Virus record (IMG/VR): IMGVR_UViG_3300006917_000178
Span: 1 to 21,466 of that record
Direction: 5' to 3' (one strand)
Source of the DNA: a virus
DNA: 21,466 bases
Part shown: one piece after another, positions 20,670 to 21,466 of the stretch
Numbering within the stretch: position 1 is the stretch's first letter
Layout of the letters: the number at the start of each line of letters is the position of its first letter
Position numbers and translations under genes: made by a program
The notes under the pieces: generated by a model
The model's database searches: none
What the model was told of the DNA's origin: nothing
The model's input: the letters and a program-made list of their open reading frames with translations, nothing else

Positions 20670-20743
20670 GGTTGTTACTGTTGTTACCACGCTGAAAATG
20701 TTGAAGAAAAGGTTGTTATTTTATGTCGTTACAGGTTGTTACT
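20670..20743. repeat. GTTAC iteron-like cluster, arm 2
   Basis: Plus-strand copies of GGTTGTTACT occur at 20670-20679 and 20734-20743 (identical ten bases). Further copies are TTGTTAC at 20681-20687, TTGTTAT at 20713-20719 and CGTTAC at 20727-20732. The last two exact units overlap the VapE 3' end, where they encode its final residues N-N-L and stop. The stretch between the two arms (20602-20669) has no gene, is clearly AT-richer than its surroundings and contains runs of G and C (AGGAGGGGGG and TTGGGGG). The layout suggests an origin, operator array or partition-like site. Confidence 0.6.
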
Positions 20744-21466
20744 TGCGTCACTCCACCTGCGCGCGGGCCGCCCGCCCACCCTGCGCAGGGCATTATCCAA
20801 CCCGAGACCACGCAAAATTCTGCTAACTCGCATTTCTTCGCGCCTTCCCACCCGCTCAGGGTTCATGCCCACCGCGAACTGCAGACACTCCGAAGACGTA
20901 AATCCTCGCGTCCTGGGCGTTGAGCCGTCCAGATCGGCCCTGTCGACCCACTCCGCCACCGTGTCGTCCCACACGTCGCCGACCTTGAACGCTGCGTGCT
21001 CGCCACGCGCCAGCCGCTCCGCCGCCGCCCACTCCACGCCGCCAGCCCGCCAGCGCACCAGGGCCTCGGCCCACAGCTGGTCGCGGTCGCGCTCGATCCC
21101 CTCGACGTCGACGTGCGCGTCATCGGGCAGCCCCACCGGCAGCCAGCGTCGCTCGCCCTCGTCGTCGGCCAGGAACTGCTTGGGGTTGATCGTGCCCCAC
21201 ATCAGGCAGCGACGCGGGAAGGTGATGGCGTACTCCAGGTACTTGGGTGTCCACTTCTCGTGCCGCTTGGTCACCCAGGCCCTGATGCTCTCCGCGTCGC
21301 GCGAGTTCAGACCCTTCAGCTCGGCCAACTCGCCGACCAGCAGGCCGCGCATCAGCCGCGACAAGTCGTCGTCCTTGTCGTCCAGCTTCAGCTCCGCGAA
21401 GAACGCCTCCGAGGGCGCGATGGCCGCCACGCCCGAGGACTTGCGCTGGCCCTGCCTGCCCTGCAG
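20729..21466 (-). CDS. VapE-family / superfamily 3 helicase, C-terminal part (N-terminus beyond window)
   Basis: The frame is open to the right edge and gives the last 245 residues. They begin in the ATP-binding loop, LQGRQGQRKSSGVAAIAP, where a typical G-x-G-K-S/T has Arg in place of the last Gly. The rest of the domain is intact: FFAELKLDDKDDDLSRLMRG, LLVGELAELKGLNSRDAESI, then ENWTPKY-like EKWTPKYLEYAITFPRRC, and WGTINPKQFLADDEGERRWL with PV, which holds the sensor and arginine finger. VapE proteins are helicases, often fused to a primase, that start phage replication. The C-terminal extension (GFTSSECLQFAVGM and later VSRILRGLGLDNALRR) looks like a winged-helix DNA-binding domain. The stop codon lies within the iteron-like repeats. 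Confidence 0.9.
   Translation of the reverse strand: MQGRQGQRKSSGVAAIAPSEAFFAELKLDDKDDDLSRLMRGLLVGELAELKGLNSRDAESIRAWVTKRHEKWTPKYLEYAITFPRRCLMWGTINPKQFLADDEGERRWLPVGLPDDAHVDVEGIERDRDQLWAEALVRWRAGGVEWAAAERLARGEHAAFKVGDVWDDTVAEWVDRADLDGSTPRTRGFTSSECLQFAVGMNPERVGRREEMRVSRILRGLGLDNALRRVGGRPARRWSDASNNL

Noticed and set aside
20579-20743. CRISPR array for the GTAAC repeats
   Set aside because: The units are too short (5-10 bases), imperfect and in both orientations, with no spacers of regular length.
1-21466. A diversity-generating retroelement, as found in BPP-1
   Set aside because: No reverse transcriptase, accessory variability determinant or template/variable repeat pair is visible here. If one exists it would be outside the window, near the receptor-binding protein gene.
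1-21466. tRNA genes, integrase and attachment sites
   Set aside because: I saw no cloverleaf, integrase or core repeat in the window, so lysogeny cannot be judged.

Overview
The window is 21.5 kb of a GC-rich phage (or prophage) genome with every supported gene on the minus strand, so the transcription order runs from high to low coordinates. The gene order is VapE-type helicase, small regulators, small and large terminase, podovirus head-tail connector, scaffold, capsid, cement protein, two tail tubular proteins and four internal virion proteins. This is the layout of a short-tailed (podovirus-like) phage whose head module resembles Bordetella phage BPP-1 and Burkholderia phage BcepC6B. The high GC content and these relatives suggest a GC-rich proteobacterial host, but nothing in the window fixes the host. 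Both edges cut a gene: VapE lacks its N-terminus at the right edge and a giant virion protein lacks its C-terminus at the left edge.

Replication/early end (about 19170-21466): the C-terminal part of a VapE/superfamily 3 helicase is followed by an unusually AT-rich spacer carrying two clusters of GTAAC/GTTAC repeats in opposite orientations. Then come four small genes: an HTH-like DNA-binding protein, a 56-aa conserved small protein, a DUF6011-like zinc-ribbon protein and a tail-anchored membrane protein. A strong intrinsic terminator preceded by two further hairpins closes this block.

Packaging and head (about 10000-19095): a perfect 13-bp motif (CGGTGCGCATAAT on the minus strand) lies just after the terminator, ahead of the small terminase. 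It recurs ahead of two other late genes, which makes it the best candidate for a phage promoter family. The genes are TerS, TerL, a coiled-coil protein, the connector, two probable surface/fibre proteins (one glycine-rich), a decoration-like protein, a Bbp19-like protein, scaffold, major capsid and a Bbp16-like cement protein.

Tail and ejection proteins (1-9950): a small acidic protein, tail tubular proteins A and B, a GNAT-fold virion protein with a TTG start, an alanine-rich internal virion protein, an internal virion protein with a lytic transglycosylase domain, and a protein of more than 972 aa. The last carries a hydrophobic Gly/Ala-rich region, an ADP-ribosyltransferase-like segment and a strongly patterned C-terminal block that may be a helix-hairpin-helix fold. 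These four are probably ejected with the DNA. Genes are packed tightly with TGATG, TAATG, ATGA and GTGA overlaps. The three genes after scaffold are instead separated by GC-rich hairpins, presumably to set a step-down in expression after capsid and cement.
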